The position numbers were made by a program, and so were the translations under genes. 64,000 bases of DNA from Euwallacea fornicatus. Taxonomy: Eukaryota > Arthropoda > Insecta > Coleoptera > Curculionidae. The notes below the pieces were generated by a model. It did no database searches. It was not told where the DNA came from and was given only the letters and a program-made list of their open reading frames with translations. Shown piece by piece: positions 37,586-50,759 of this stretch. Every line of letters starts with the position of its first letter. The stretch's first letter is position 1. The stretch covers positions 248,001 to 312,000 of the forward strand of contig NC_089559.1 of the NCBI RefSeq assembly GCF_040115645.1, given 5' to 3'.

Positions 37586-39197
37586 CAGTCAGCGCAGAAA
37601 ATGTTCGCACAGCAGATACTGTTATGTGGAACGTACTGTCCCGATGTTATTACACTTTTTCTACAACGCCACATTGACGACAAATACTCTTTGATCTTTT
37701 TAAAATACACTTTTTGCCACAAAAGAAAAAATGCTTTTAATCGTTACGAGAACGACAACATAAACCAAAAAAAAAAAAAAAAAAAAAAAAATGAGCAGGA
37801 GCAGACTTGCCAAAGGCCCTCGTACGCTGCTGCATTTCGCACCTTGGACTTTGGTTGTGATCCACCCAAACTACGTCATTAACAATGAAAAGAGGTGATT
37901 AGTCCGATGAGCTCGGGGTGATAACATTAAATTTTTCATGACTATTGAGATCACGTGACGTGAAGGTAGTCAAACATCAAAACAACGGCAACGAATAATT
38001 CTTAAACTACATAATGACTGCTAATCATCGGAGGAAATTACTCGAATAGTAAATAGATCAAGGTCTGCTATTCAAAGCACAATAGACAGATATCGCTCGC
38101 GAAGAGCTTTAGAAAAAGCGAGGACGCTGAGGCCGTCCAAGAAACATAGACGATCACTTCGAACCAGTCTGATCCCGCGAAAAGTAGACGAGAGGTCCAT
38201 GAACGAATGCAGAAAAAATCGTTTCGACAATAAGAACGTCTTAGCCGGCATTAGCAGAAGCTATTTAAGAAATAACTGTAGAGCAACTCGTAGAAACTAC
38301 TTAGTAAACGAAGTCAATAGAACAAAGCGATTAGAGCTCGCTAGAACTTATCTAACACCCTCATAACGTATTGGAACAGAGCGATTATCACAGATGAGGG
38401 CAAATTATCAGTTTTTAACAATAAAATCCATTTGGAAGCATGGAGGAAAAAGTTCACTGAATTTAATAAAGAAAATTTTCGACCGAGCGTAAAGGACGGC
38501 GAAGGTTCGGCAAAGGTATGGGATTGTATGGGCGCTTTAGGGGTAGGATCGCTTCGTTTTATGAAGGCAACGATCAACCAAAATATAAGTATAAACATTG
38601 AAGAAGCCCACCTCTGTGTTGGTGCAACTGAAATGGGGATTAAGGATGATCTTATATTTAGCCACGACAGTGATCTCAGGTGTGCAGCTCGTAGCGCCGG
38701 GCTCTGGATCTTGCACAAAGTACCTTAAAGTATTTAAAAACGTCTCCACAATTACTGGAAGTGGTGAACCAAATCGAACATCGTTGGGACAATCTCGAAC
38801 GAAAATGAGGAATTATGTTACTTCGTCCAGAGATAAGTTAAAAGTTGCCCTTCGAGAGGGATGGGACAAAGTACCGTCAACTTGGATATCAAATTTAGTC
38901 CGTTCCAGGCCTAGAAGACTAGAAGCGAGAACAGAATCGAGGGGAACCCCAGCACGTCATTGAAACCAAATTGATTGTTACTATTTTATTATTATTTTAC
39001 ATCTGCACGAATGCTTTAAATTTTTTATTTTTTTGTTTATATAGTAGTTCGTATTCGTTACTTGATAAGCAACATTATTATCTTGTTATTTTTCATTAAA
39101 AATAAATCCTAAATATACGAAAGATGGTTTATGATTATTTGTGTTTTTTGTAAAAATTGCTTAAGACCATATGTACGAATACTGCCCTCACCCACTG
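37586..39197 (+). mobile_element. Nearly full-length Tc1-like transposon, degraded
   Basis: The left end after TA begins CAGTCAGCGCAGAAAATGTT. In complement the right end begins CAGTGGGTGAGGGCAGTATT. These ends are clearly related but diverged (both CAGT...TTCG.ACA). The 1.6-kb length and the plus-strand transposase inside fit an autonomous Tc1 element that has decayed. A 25-nt A run lies at 37,767-37,791. Confidence 0.8.
38040..38963 (+). pseudogene. Tc1-like transposase pseudogene
   Basis: Reads RSRSAIQSTIDRYRSR and LRPSKKHRRSLRT (HTH and GRPRK-like linker). Then NRAIITDEGKLSVF holds the first catalytic Asp, followed by KVWDCMGALGVGSL, ATEMGIKDDLIFSHDSD with the second Asp, QIEHRWDNLERK with the third acidic residue, and KVPSTWISNLVRS near the end. 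Stop TGA at 38,961-38,963. It is broken by stops and frame changes near 38.36, 38.73 and 38.81 kb. All three catalytic acidic positions survive, so decay is moderate. Confidence 0.85.
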
Positions 39198-39225
39198 TCA
39201 CAACTCAACCTTAAAATTAAAAATG

Positions 39226-40024
39226 TCGGAAAGCTGCATGATTTAATAATATTTTTGTTTATACAGAGTGTTCCGTTTTCGCTGGGCAGCATGAAGCCAT
39301 AATTTCTTAAATAGCAACCCATAATTTTTTATGCCATTTGATGAAACCTCAATTTAGAAGGAAAATACATTAAACGTTTCTTAAATTGGTTGCGGCGTTG
39401 CCACATTAGAAGGTAGTGACAGGTGATATGACAACTAAATGAAATAAGTAATTTACGCTTTTGTTAAATAGAAGCAAAGCCTACTAGAATAAATCTGCTA
39501 GATTATGATAATGCCTGTTGCAGTTTGATTGAAATTTTGTAAATATCTCCATAACTGTAAATGTCAGACGAGAAGATGTTATTGCAAATTAATAGAGAAT
39601 TAAAAACTACATTAGAAAGAATTGAAAAAAATCATGGATACCATTTAAAAAAAACGAGTTTCGGCAATTTGTAAAATTTGCAAATTAGCGCTCTTATACA
39701 AAAGAAGTATGGTGCATTAAAAAAATGTTTTAAAGTTTTTAAGTACCTCTGACTTTCATTTCCTACTTTACAACAGCAAATTTCAAAAAACACGAGTTTT
39801 ATGATAATTTTTTTTTATGCTGCATTAAAAAAAAATTCTCTAATATGGCAACGCCGCAACCAATTTAAGAAACGTTTAATGTATTTTCCTTCTAAATTGA
39901 GGTTTCATCAAATGGCATAAAAAAATTATGGGTTACTATTTAAGAAATTATGGCTTCATGCTGCCCAGCGAAAACGGAACACTCTGTATAAACAAAAATA
40001 TTATTAAATCATGCAGCTTTCCGA
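39226..40024. mobile_element. Young inverted-repeat element with about 185-bp near-identical arms
   Basis: Left arm begins TCGGAAAGCTGCATGATTTA and the right arm is its complement. Over about 185 bp the arms differ at only a handful of positions, the best-preserved pair in the window. A TACAGAGTGTTCCG motif, similar to other element ends here, lies 45 bp inside each end, so the true terminus is farther out than in the CAGGGTG group. The interior (39.4-39.83 kb) is A+T-rich and non-coding. It begins only 28 bp after the Tc1-like element. Confidence 0.85.
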
Positions 40025-43000
40025 TATAAATTAATACCGTACTAAACATGTCACATTGATATTTATACAAAGACACCAGGAACCGAGGCCGGAGCAATGG
40101 CGAACCCTGTATAATTTAATTTTTGCAAAAAAGAATTGCCAGAATTTTTAACGTGAGAGTCTGTGCTCCCTGCTCACGGATTTAGGATGCTTAGGGAGAG
40201 TCTAGAGAGTGGATGTGTGAATGAATCTATGCTACTACCAATAAGTCTTAGAGGTATGTTATTTTCGTCGATCTTAGAAACGCCGGAAAAATTGGGCGTC
40301 CAAGCGTTGAGCGTGACGAAAGAAATTTTTTCGTCATCGGCAAAACTATCTGGTACCTTTTTAAATGTGTCGTGAACTTAACTCTCTGGCCCTTTCGCGG
40401 GGGATGGGGAGGGGGGATGAGAAGAGGGTGGTCCTTGTTCAATTTAGTCCAACTCCCATAATTCAAAAAAAAAAAAAGATCGATAGACGAATCTTCTTAC
40501 CGCCGATAGTTGTGCAATAGTAGTTATTTTGTATGAACCGCAAAGTGTTCACTTTCGTTCCGAAAGAGAACTGGGGGGGATACGTAGCCCAACAACTTCG
40601 AAATGGAAATAATTTTAGAAATGCTCGAAACGCCTGAAATGTTGCAAATTTTTCTCTTGAAAAAAAAAAAAAATGTTGCAATACGCCAATGATTTTCTGC
40701 GGGAATGGGCATGGAAAAAAATGAAAGTCGCCTTTCATAGGGCCGAATTGAATTGCTGAGTTTTTTTTTTTAATTTTTTTATAGATAATTAATTTAAATT
40801 TGTGGCGTACATCTCTCATTGGAAACCATACAGAGCCGCAATATTGAAATATGAAAGGGAGATAGATGGGTATATTTAACCGTCACATAATGCAAATGTA
40901 CTTTTGAGAGGAATCTCGTTCCTGCGGATAGATTCTTGAGTTGCTTCAGGCGGTTGTGGCTTTTTTTAGATCGTCCCCAGTGACCTGTTTAATTCCGAGC
41001 ACTTCTCACACCCATTAAGCATTTACATTTTTTAATGCGTCTTAACAGGAAAAAAATCCAAGAAAATGCATAAATCCGCACTGACTTTGAGTTAACCTTG
41101 CCTTTTGCATCGCGCCATTACGTAACCCATTTGGTCCCTACCTGCACCAAGTCAAACGCTGTTATCCCATGAACTAAAACTGACTAATTAGGTAGTTTTA
41201 TTCACAAATAAGTATCTGTATTATTATCTATAGTATGGAAAAGCGGTTTTTATTGGTTGCGATTCGACACATGATCGACTTGATGATAATATTATGACAT
41301 AATCTTGCAACGGTGATAAATGACGATAACGAATCTACGTGGGGGTATTTATAGGAGTCGATTAAAAATTACATTCAAATTATCGAGATATGAGCGTTTT
41401 ACCTCGATTTCACAAAAAATGTAAATATATTTATTTATAAGATTGACATTGAACAGATTTTAGATCCACGTTCCTGCCGCGTGATCTCGGCTATGCCTAC
41501 CTGTTTCTATTGGTACTGTGTCAGTTCAGGTTAGAGCACGTTGACCATCAAAAATCTCCCGAGGGACCAAACTGCTCCTTAAAACTCTTCCCTCCTCCAT
41601 GAAACTTCACTAACAATTTGCCGATTTCAGCGATTTCAAAGACATGTCAGGCAGTACAACAATTTTATTTAAATTTTTCCATTCTTGTACCAAAGCTGCA
41701 TACAAATTGCAATTTCGGTTTTGATTAGGTTAGTGAACTTGCGCAAATGTGCAAGGTCACATTTTAAGGTGGATTATCTTTTGGGTAAATCGTAATTTTA
41801 GCCTCGTGAAGTAAAAAACTGTAGTTTAGAACATATCGATCCTCTCTTGAACAAATGCTTATTATTTTATCGTTTCGTTGTTTGAAAGATCTATATCTGT
41901 CCTGGAAATAGAACTGAAATTATCAGCGTCAAAAGAAAAATGGCCTTGGTGCACTAGGAATTTTCTACAAACATAATCATTAAAATGGAGAAACCACTTC
42001 CACTTAAATAAGGCAGAAAAAATGTGGCTACATTTAGGTAAACACGGGCCTAATTTACTCAAATGTGAGAAAAAAAACCTTCGTCTACCTACGTCTAGAT
42101 AACATATTAATTGTCATTAATATGCATTAGACGACAAAGTAAACATGCACACAATTTCATATTAGTTATGGTCATGGTACATCGATCATCTACGTCACAC
42201 ACCTTCGCAACCATTAAAACAACGAATTGTACAGAATAAAATTGATATGTACTGGAGACTGATCTGGCAGCTAGAAGCTCAAATTCGTTAAATTAGAAAA
42301 AAAATTCCACCATAAAACGATCAACTTCTCCTTAAACGGCAACAATGCATCGTTCTTTTGTTTGAGCGACTGAAACAGCAATAATGTCCGCATTTTTTAT
42401 TGGTTGACCGGTCACGTGCGCGCTTCGTGCGCGTCACGGCCTTGCGCATTTTACTTAAGAGCGGTCGATTGGTGTCTGAATTTTCCCGGAGGAAAAAGCA
42501 CGAGTTTTGAAATACGAAGTGAGACAGGAGAAATTCTCGATTCATTCAGCATTTCCGTGCCGCTTTTCTGGGCACGGCCCAGGTATTCCCGTGTGTTAGG
42601 TGACAGTTACGTCGAGCTCATCTTAAAATTTTAAATTATGCGGATTTCGTTTGCGCACCAAATTTCGAACACGAAAGAAAAGTGATCGAAATGTGCAACG
42701 TGAAAAAATCGAATTTTCGCATTTTGCATTTGTCGAAGCTCTCTTCGGCACGGCCCCAATGTGGCTCTCCACGAGGCAACAGATATGTGGAGTGAATTTC
42801 AAATTTTCGAGGTTTTATAGGGGTTTTACAATTCATAAATTTGCGCAAGAAAAAAAATGATTTAAACTTGGCAACTTTGCGCGTCTCTCAGCACAGCCCT
42901 ATTGTTAAACAGCTAATACAGTTATAATCGTATCAATCCAATTAAGATTAATTACCCTTCGAAGTCGAAGGCACACGCATACCATAGGTGCGCTAAATTA

Positions 43001-44354
43001 TTGGCAGATAAGCAGAGTTTTTAAAAAATACCTCTTCGCCTAACCGTTTCTGTGGTGAGGTGCTGCTGCGCTTTTGGCCCTCTGCATTACGTGAAACCTT
43101 CAAATGCCCCTTTATCAATCGCCATGACCACCAAAGATATTTTAAGTCACTGTTTCGGCCCCAGAGCGAAATTAAATTTGAAATATTGATTAGCGAATAT
43201 TTGAAGGAAGTCGTAACGTTGATGAATTTTACATAAGCCCAGGTGTCCCAGTTAAGAATTTCTTTGACATTGCCCCATTTATTGCCTTGACAATGTCCCA
43301 TTTCGACGAAAAATAATTCTTCCATCGTTCCCATGCGAAAATCCGAAATTTGCAGCTGCAAAAACCCCTTTTTCCAAAACCCTTTCATTGTTCATGCATA
43401 AAATCCGAAAATGTGGTAACCATGATTTGTATTTTCGGGCACAATAACCCATGACTCCGCAGGGGGTGGGTGTGGGATGCAGATGACCGATCTTCTCGAC
43501 GCGATAAGCCTCTATAGGGCCTCAAGAAGGGTCTCTGTTAACAATGCCTTGCATGTCCAATGCTAACAACATATTAAATTTCTTTGCACAAGGCCATATG
43601 GCCTGATCACTTGAGACAATGATTAACACCTTATCACACATGAGACACTTCTCTGGTATTTAATGTAAGCTCGTAACTAACGCGACCTTCACCATTTCGA
43701 ACAGTATGACAGGATTTATGGTATTTTACGTTTCATTCTCTGCCCACGAGCTACTTTAACAATAACTTATCGGGTATTATATAATACTAGAAGTCTGAGA
43801 TTTTTTCCGATTTCCAAGAAAGCATAATTAGTCGAGCTATAGGATTGTTAATCTAACTGACAACCCTGCAACATTGTGCACATTAGTGCGCTACTAATCA
43901 TTGAAATTTTCACTTTAGAGTCATTTATCACCAATTTCAGCCTTCCTATTAATTCTCATTCAAGGGTGCTGGGACTTAAATCAACATCTTTCGCTGATGG
44001 GTGGTTTATGGGTTTAGTTATTTGCAATCAATTATCATCAGTGATCTCGTTTCGTCGGCAGTCGCGAAAATTGTGGAAAAATTACTAAATACAGTGACGC
44101 TTTCTGAGATGTGAAACGGCTGAAAATGCAGAGCTTTTTCAGGCGCTGAAAAGTAGCCTGCTTCGATGGGCTCTGGCTACCGCTCATGACTGAAATACGG
44201 GGGAGAAAAAAAATCATCGACTGAAACAACTGCGATGTATCACTTTTGAGGTTTTCATCGAGGCGTTAACTTTCGAAACGACCTGCGGCTCATGGTTTTT
44301 GACGGTGCAACGCTCTCTTCGATCAAAAATTACTTTTTTCCCTACGCACATATA

Positions 44355-44981
44355 CGGGGTGAGTCGGGAGGATCGTGCCGAACTTCAGGAGCGCGTTGTA
44401 CATGAAAAATAAATGTAAAAAAACTCAAATGTTGTTATCCGATTTTCGTTTGTTTACGAGTTATAGCGTAAATGAAATGAAAACATAAAATTTTAAAAAA
44501 TTATAAATTTCATAAGAAATTCCATAAATTGACGTTTGGACATCATAGTAAATGTTCAAAAATATCGCCATTAACTTCTAAACCTTTTCGGCTTCGTCTA
44601 TGAAGAGCATTCGTTGCGCCCCTGATTGTTTCATGTCTCTCTTTAATGGCAGCTGCAGCATTTCTAATGCGTCGAATTAGTGCATCTTGAGTGTCCGCTT
44701 TTACTCTGTACCCTTCAGTAGTTTTAAACCAACCCCCCAAACAATAGTCTAGCGGTGTGAGGTCTGGAGACCTTGGAGGCCGACTAACAGGGCCACCACG
44801 ACCAATCCAACGTCCAGGAAAGGTACGTTTATGGTAAATAGAATCCTAGTTAAAAAAAAATTATTTGCGCTATAACTTGTAAACAAACGAAAATCGGATA
44901 ACGACATTTGAGTTTTTTTACATTTATTTTTCATGTACAACGCGCTCCTGAAGTTCGGCACGATCCTCCCGACTCACCCTG
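44355..44981. mobile_element. Internally deleted Tc1/mariner-type element (627 bp)
   Basis: The ends CGGGGTGAGTCGGGAGG and, in complement, CAGGGTGAGTCGGGAGG are each flanked by TA. Arms of about 120 bp match through AAATCGGATAACRACATTTGA. Inside is only the 3' end of a transposase gene, so this is a deletion derivative showing how these MITEs arise. Confidence 0.9.
44543..44826 (-). pseudogene. C-terminal transposase fragment, frame still open
   Basis: The minus strand reads RTFPGRWIGRGGPVSRPPRS, then PDLTPLDYCLGGW, ALIRRIRNAAAAIK and a natural-looking stop, about 95 codons without a break. GRWIGRGGP...WPPRSPDLTPLD is a hallmark of DUF4817-associated Tc1/mariner transposases; here the usual W of WPPRSPD is R. 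The rest of the gene is deleted. The fragment cannot transpose. Confidence 0.85.
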
Positions 44982-46329
44982 TAGAAATATCGCTGATGCG
45001 AAAAGAACAGGGCAGTACTAGATGCGTAACAACGTGCGACTCTTTCGTACAGTCAAGCTGAAATCAACGGCCCCGGCGGCTGGTCTCCCTCAGATTACGC
45101 AGGCAAGATTCACACGTGACCTCAGGCTTAAACTCCAGATTTGACGTGCACGCATCCCACTGATTATCTGCCACAACCTTGGGTTTAACCTTAGGTGGAC
45201 TTAAACTGGAAGCGTGCAGCCGAGCCTTAAAAGAGTGAATGCACATCAGGAACTCCATTTGTTATTCTAATACTTCTGAAAGGAGCTGTCTTATAGACCC
45301 ATCCATTATTAATTTTTAGCTTTAAAAACAGATCATACTCCTGATTTTCTCTTTCCCTCAACATCGGATTGTTAACGTGCAGATAACTTTACCAACAGGA
45401 TTGAGCCGTTAGATCATCTAGAATATCTCGGCGAACGAGATTGTCAGGTGACTGTTTCGTTCTTGACTTAAAGGCAAAAGTCTCTCCCTAAAGGTGTCTT
45501 CTCATAACGAAACTCCTCTGACACCGATTATTCGCCGGATTGGATTAAACCGAGCTAATTAGCATTTAATATGGCGTCTGAATGGCAGCGTTGCGCCATT
45601 GAAACGTCCGATTCATTTAAATTGTCAATTGACTCTACAAATAATCGCTTTAACAATAAAAAGATTAACATTGTCGCCTCAGTATAGGTATTGTTGCCCA
45701 CGCACCGATTTCAATTTTGACTCGTTTTCGAGATATATTATGTACATACCTTAAGTCAAGTACTGAGGAATGTGGTAGAACCGCGTTTCTTACCTGAAAA
45801 AGGAAAAAGTGAAAATGAGAAAATTATGCTTTATGTAACTGCCTTCAACAGATGTATATTTGCAGCTATTTTCGGCTAAATAAAGTCTCTAATAAGAAAC
45901 CGGCAAATTAACTTCAGGAGTTAGTAGTGACTGAATTGCTTTAACATTAAATACCAATAATAACCCCAAAGGAGTTTCATTAAAAATTTAACGTTCTCGA
46001 TGTTCAAAGTTCATTTACTCTTTACATTCGAAACTTCTTTAATTAACGTCTTTTTTCTAGTTTGTATCAAATTTGCTTTGAGAATTTTAAATTAAATTCC
46101 CTCAGTTTTTGAGCGTTCCAACACAATTAAGGCTCAAATTACTAACGCACTGCTACCGTCAAACCAAGCTAGTTTCGATTGTTTCCGATGTTGCAGTTAA
46201 ATTTAACACCGTATTAATAATTCCACCTTTAGACCTAGACATTCGACCCCCCAGTTTTTCGATACATTTCCTCCCGAAACTGGGCCATATAAATAGTAGG
46301 CACGAGCATCGGAATATCAACGTATATAT

Positions 46330-46500
46330 CTCTTTCATAAAATTGGCCTCGACGTCGACGCGGCGCCAGGTATCCTTGGAGACGCCGGCCGGCAGCTGCG
46401 TCGCCTGGCAACAGCGTCGCGACGCCTAAGCCGCACCTGGATTCGAGCATATTACTTTTCGACACACATTCATAATACAAACGACGTCTCTGCACGGTGG
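46330..46500. other. CpG-rich block in the FOXO intron
   Basis: Dense in CpG and in palindromic GTCGCGAC-like words within A+T-rich surroundings. Contains the X-box described separately. No supported exon. Confidence 0.35.
46400..46412. promoter_or_regulatory. Candidate RFX X-box
   Basis: GTCGCCTGGCAAC fits the X-box consensus GTNRCC-N(0-3)-RGYAAC at every position with a one-base spacer. RFX factors bind this motif at ciliary and some other genes. Here it lies in a CpG-rich block inside the long FOXO intron. A single 13-bp match can be chance. Confidence 0.3.
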
Positions 46501-47636
46501 CCGCTTCAGGCCCTAGGTTCATTTGTTTGCACGCTTGAGGCGAGATAATGGCTTAATTGGATGGCACGCGTCATCAACAACGAAAACGTCCCTCCTCGAG
46601 CTGAAGGCGCGTTGTTTACCGATTCCTGTAAACAAACAAGATCCAAACAAGCCGAAACGTGTTGACCTAGGTCAGTGTTGCCGTGGAAAACAAACAAGTC
46701 ATAAAAATACGTGAATAATAAAACAAGGCGGTTGTGTAATGATGTTGAGAACAATGGGAGAGAGTTGGGAGGATGATTACGGATGTTTGAGTCCGTAAGC
46801 GAAGGATCGCCGAGGCTTCTTCACCGAAGAGTCCGTCCTAGAAACCCGTGGAGAATCGTCCCTTTTTGGAGACGACTGTCTTGTGCTCTAGAAAGCAGCA
46901 TGGATCTTTCATAAAGTTTCACGGTTTTTGACGAGAAGTCGCGATTTTTTTCAACTTTCTTGGAGGCTTCGGAACGACAAGAGAAACGTCGCTGTGACCA
47001 GAAATGTTGTAAACCGATTATAACGGACTGCAATTTTAGAGCCCACCTGAGAAACATCTCGATCGGATAGAATTTTTTTGAGAATTCAGGAAGGCTTCAG
47101 AACTTCGTGCTCCGTTTGAGGAATCTCAATTTAAGGAAACTTGCCCGTTTCTTAAGAATACTTTACGGAATCAACCCTGCAGGAGGTTGAAAACGACTTC
47201 AAAGCCGCTTTTAGATGAATCCAGATCAGAGACGATTTTCCGAACTTCTAGGAAGGTGTCGGAATGACGAGAATAATTTCATGGGCCACGCAAGAAAGCC
47301 CAGGTTGGAACCACTTTCCTGACCCTAATTTATTTCGCGGTAAAATCCGATTTCGACCTGCCGACTGTTTCCCTCTTCTGCGTTCGTAGATTTTGACTAT
47401 TAATTTTAAATATTTAAACACACTTTAATACAAATCTGAATTATTCGCACAGTTAACTCTTGACATCAATCTCCGAGTCGCTTCTTGTGTGGTGCTCTTA
47501 GACGCGCAACCGCAAAAAACCAATTCATTACGAACTCAGGGGAAAATCTACAGATTTTGGACTAGACGCTACTGAGTAAACGTCACCATTAAACTTAATA
47601 CAATATACAGCCCTAAAGCATAAATTTGCATTAAAT

Positions 47637-47671
47637 CGCGCAATGCGCAATCGCAATGAGCAATCGCAATT
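47637..47671. repeat. Short CGCAAT/GCAATCGCAAT repeats
   Basis: Several copies of GCAATGCGCAATCGCAAT-like words in tandem over about 35 bp. Simple-sequence character; no function proposed. Confidence 0.5.
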
Positions 47672-49938
47672 TTAGTAAATCATCGTTGCAGACTGCAGAA
47701 CATATCCCCACATACCTGGTCGTACCCAGCAACGGAGTGCACCAATTTATCTGAATTATACCAAAAGTTTTTCAAGATTTTCGACGAATATCCATGTCGA
47801 GTTTTATCTCAATTTGTAATCGCATCATAAACCCTCACTATTTATCTAATGATTGCGCAATGATTTATCTCGTTTTACATGTACGAGCTAGTCTTATGCG
47901 CCAAAATAGACCCATACTTGGATGGGACATAATTTGGGTCAAAAGGTGCCGGCCTCGAACGGCCCGTAAATCGTCGGTTAATGGTAGCGGGGCAGGCAGG
48001 ATAATTTCCCTTATTGAGTCATTACTTTCTCTACTAAATTGATGAGGGGAAAGTTTCCATAAATAAATATGCGATGACGTTGCACTTGGAGCCGCATTCC
48101 AGGCGTCGAACCTCGCCGCCCCCAAACGGCTCTATTCCACGATAGAGTCAAGAACATGCGAAACGAAAATTGAATGACGCCAGTTTCGAATTTCGCAAAT
48201 TGCGTTTAAAGGCGTTGGACTCAATTTTGAGGAGGAAGCGTGGCGTCATCCGGATTTGGACTAATTTGTCTGGGAGGGGGGACGAAGCCCTGACCTACTT
48301 TCGGGTCGAATTTAAGGAGTGATTTGATGGGTCTCAATTAAACATTCACATTTTTCCCGGCAAACCATCACGTGGATGGCAGGACTAATTATGGGAATAA
48401 ATAAGTCCGCTTCGGGCGTGTCGAACGTGCATTTTTCGTATTTTTGCAATGCTGCATTAAGCCGATCATGCAGAAAAATCCGCAGGAGAATCAATTATTG
48501 GTGCATGTATAAACACGACAAATCGCAAAATGTTGCCCCAAATTTGGCTCGTTTGTGGGCTCAATTTAAGTTTCCGTGGAAAGGTAATTTTCCTTTTTAA
48601 AACATCCTCAAAACCAGGAAAGGCACTCCTGGGGATTCTCCAGAGGATCGCAATTAAATCAAGCCCTAGTAGCAAATGTTCATCTTTGTTCGGGACGTTT
48701 GAAGCTTTTATTGTTGACCTGTAAATGAACTTGTTCCGAGACTTGCTCGATAATAAGCAAATAACTCGCAGAAATGTATCATAGGCTTTTACGAACCAAG
48801 ACCTTGCTCGTTAAGCCCGTGAATTATCAAGGATGTTCTGAATTGTTAATTATTTTTTTCAAAGTTAAAAAAATATTGATATCAAAATCAAATTACTTAC
48901 TACGAAATAACCTTTTTGCTACGTTCCTGTTTAATGAAGTTTCTCCGAAGTTCTTTCGCCTGTTTCGCGTCTAGTCAGGGGCGCGCCGAACGCGGAGCAG
49001 TTATTTTTAGTGTCGTATATTTGCTTTTCACTCAGTTGGTATCAGTGTTAACGTTTACCCAATGTACTTCCTACTCCTGAAAATTTAAATGAAAACACCC
49101 AGTGTTCAATGAAGAATTTAAAAAAAAAAAAATTGCATACGTAGCTCTGCGACGTACGTCGATCGTGAGAGCCCCAATGGTTTTTTTTTTAAGTTTTAAA
49201 ACGTCCAATTTTTACTCATTTCTCGTTTCTTTAAACCCACATCCAGCACGTCCGCGACTTACGAACATCGAGATTGAACTCCTCATTATAATTAATCTAA
49301 TGTGTACTTCAGTGGCGTAGCTCGATTCTAACAGTTAAAATCGCATCGGAAAGTTTCGGGATTCACACATATTTGAACTTTCGATGCGTAATTCCAAAGT
49401 CGCATCAGTCGAAGGGTTCCCGATAGTTTGTCCCTGCTTATTTGAAAAAATACTCCAAAACTTGTTGATCCACCAAATTCCTAATACGACTCTGCTGTTT
49501 TAAAGTAGTTAATCTATTTATATTGGTCGATATAGGACAGATAAGAGTTTAATAATACAAATTATGTACATCGACGCATTCGAAATCATCTGAATCCTTA
49601 TCTTAAGTGGATGGGTTTGGCACAGTCAATAAAACCCTCACAATTGACTACGTTTGTTTCCTCAAAATCAAATTGGAAATTCCTCCTTGATCTGCATTTC
49701 GGCTTAATTAAAGCAATACCGAGAGAAAGGCAATTATTGTCCTCAATTAACCGCAAAAGCTATATAGGGATGTCTCCTTCCAGCCTAAAGCTTCTTTGGG
49801 ATGTTTTCACATCATTGTGGAGTGATTGAAGCTGGACAAAGGGCGCTAATGAAAGTCCGAAATAACAGCGTGCCGACTGGTCGCTGACAAACTGGGCAAT
49901 TAAACGCAATCCCTGCTTAATTGACAGTTTGATTGTGT

Positions 49939-49980
49939 GCGGGGGGGGAGGAAGGGGGAGGGAGGCAGGGGGGGGCGGGA
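49939..49980 (+). repeat. G-rich tract able to form a G-quadruplex
   Basis: At least five runs of three or more G separated by one to four bases on the plus strand. The FOXO transcript would carry the C-rich complement, so any quadruplex would form on the DNA non-template strand's partner, not in the RNA. Confidence 0.6.
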
Positions 49981-50759
49981 GCACTTGTGGTGTTGTTTGA
50001 AGCCCCTCTTCGTGTCACTGTATACGGAAATTAGCTCGACACCCTGTTGGCATGTCAGCCATTATTGGACCAAGATGGCGCCACAATTCTGGTCACTCTG
50101 TATCTTGAAGTTGAGCAGGTTTCGAGGTGCTAAACCTGAAATTACGTGGAATCCTTTTAACAGTTTATTTCCTCGATACGAGCTGTCCATCTGTCGGGTG
50201 CCCATTCGACCTTCAGAGATCGGCAGACCGAGAAATTTGACCTCAAACTCGGTTTGGGTACGATTTTCACTCGCTCAGTACTACCTGGTTGCCACATTCA
50301 CCCATTGGCGCTTCGCCTAATGGAAATTTCCATCAAGTGGAAGTTAAACTCAATTAGAATACAACAATTCCTGGAAGGAAGCTCTTTATTACTAATTAAA
50401 GAACGAGGCAAATCGATTATTTTTCTCCCCTGTAATTTGCTAAAGAGCCTTAATTCGGTTTGGAGACGGCCTAACTACAAACGAGGAGTTACACGTTACA
50501 AATTAAATGGCAATTGGGTGCAATTTGCGCTCCTTTGGCAGAGGGAAGAGTTCAATTTGTGGATTATTGACTTGTAAGGCCTGGAAATCCGAAAGGACAC
50601 TCCTCATATTGATATTTGGCGAGTTTCCATTTGGAGAATTATAAACGAAAATTTATCCTAAATTGATGCAAAATTATATCATTTTTCCAGCTATTACTGA
50701 ATTTTCAAGAAAGCAACAATCCATTTGTTGTTCATTTCAATTTCTTCTCTATAAATATA

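Noticed and set aside
46235..46522. 95-codon minus-strand frame in the CpG-rich block as FOXO exon 1
   Set aside because: Lacks the first Akt site, WGNLSYADLI and the GWK end expected of that exon.
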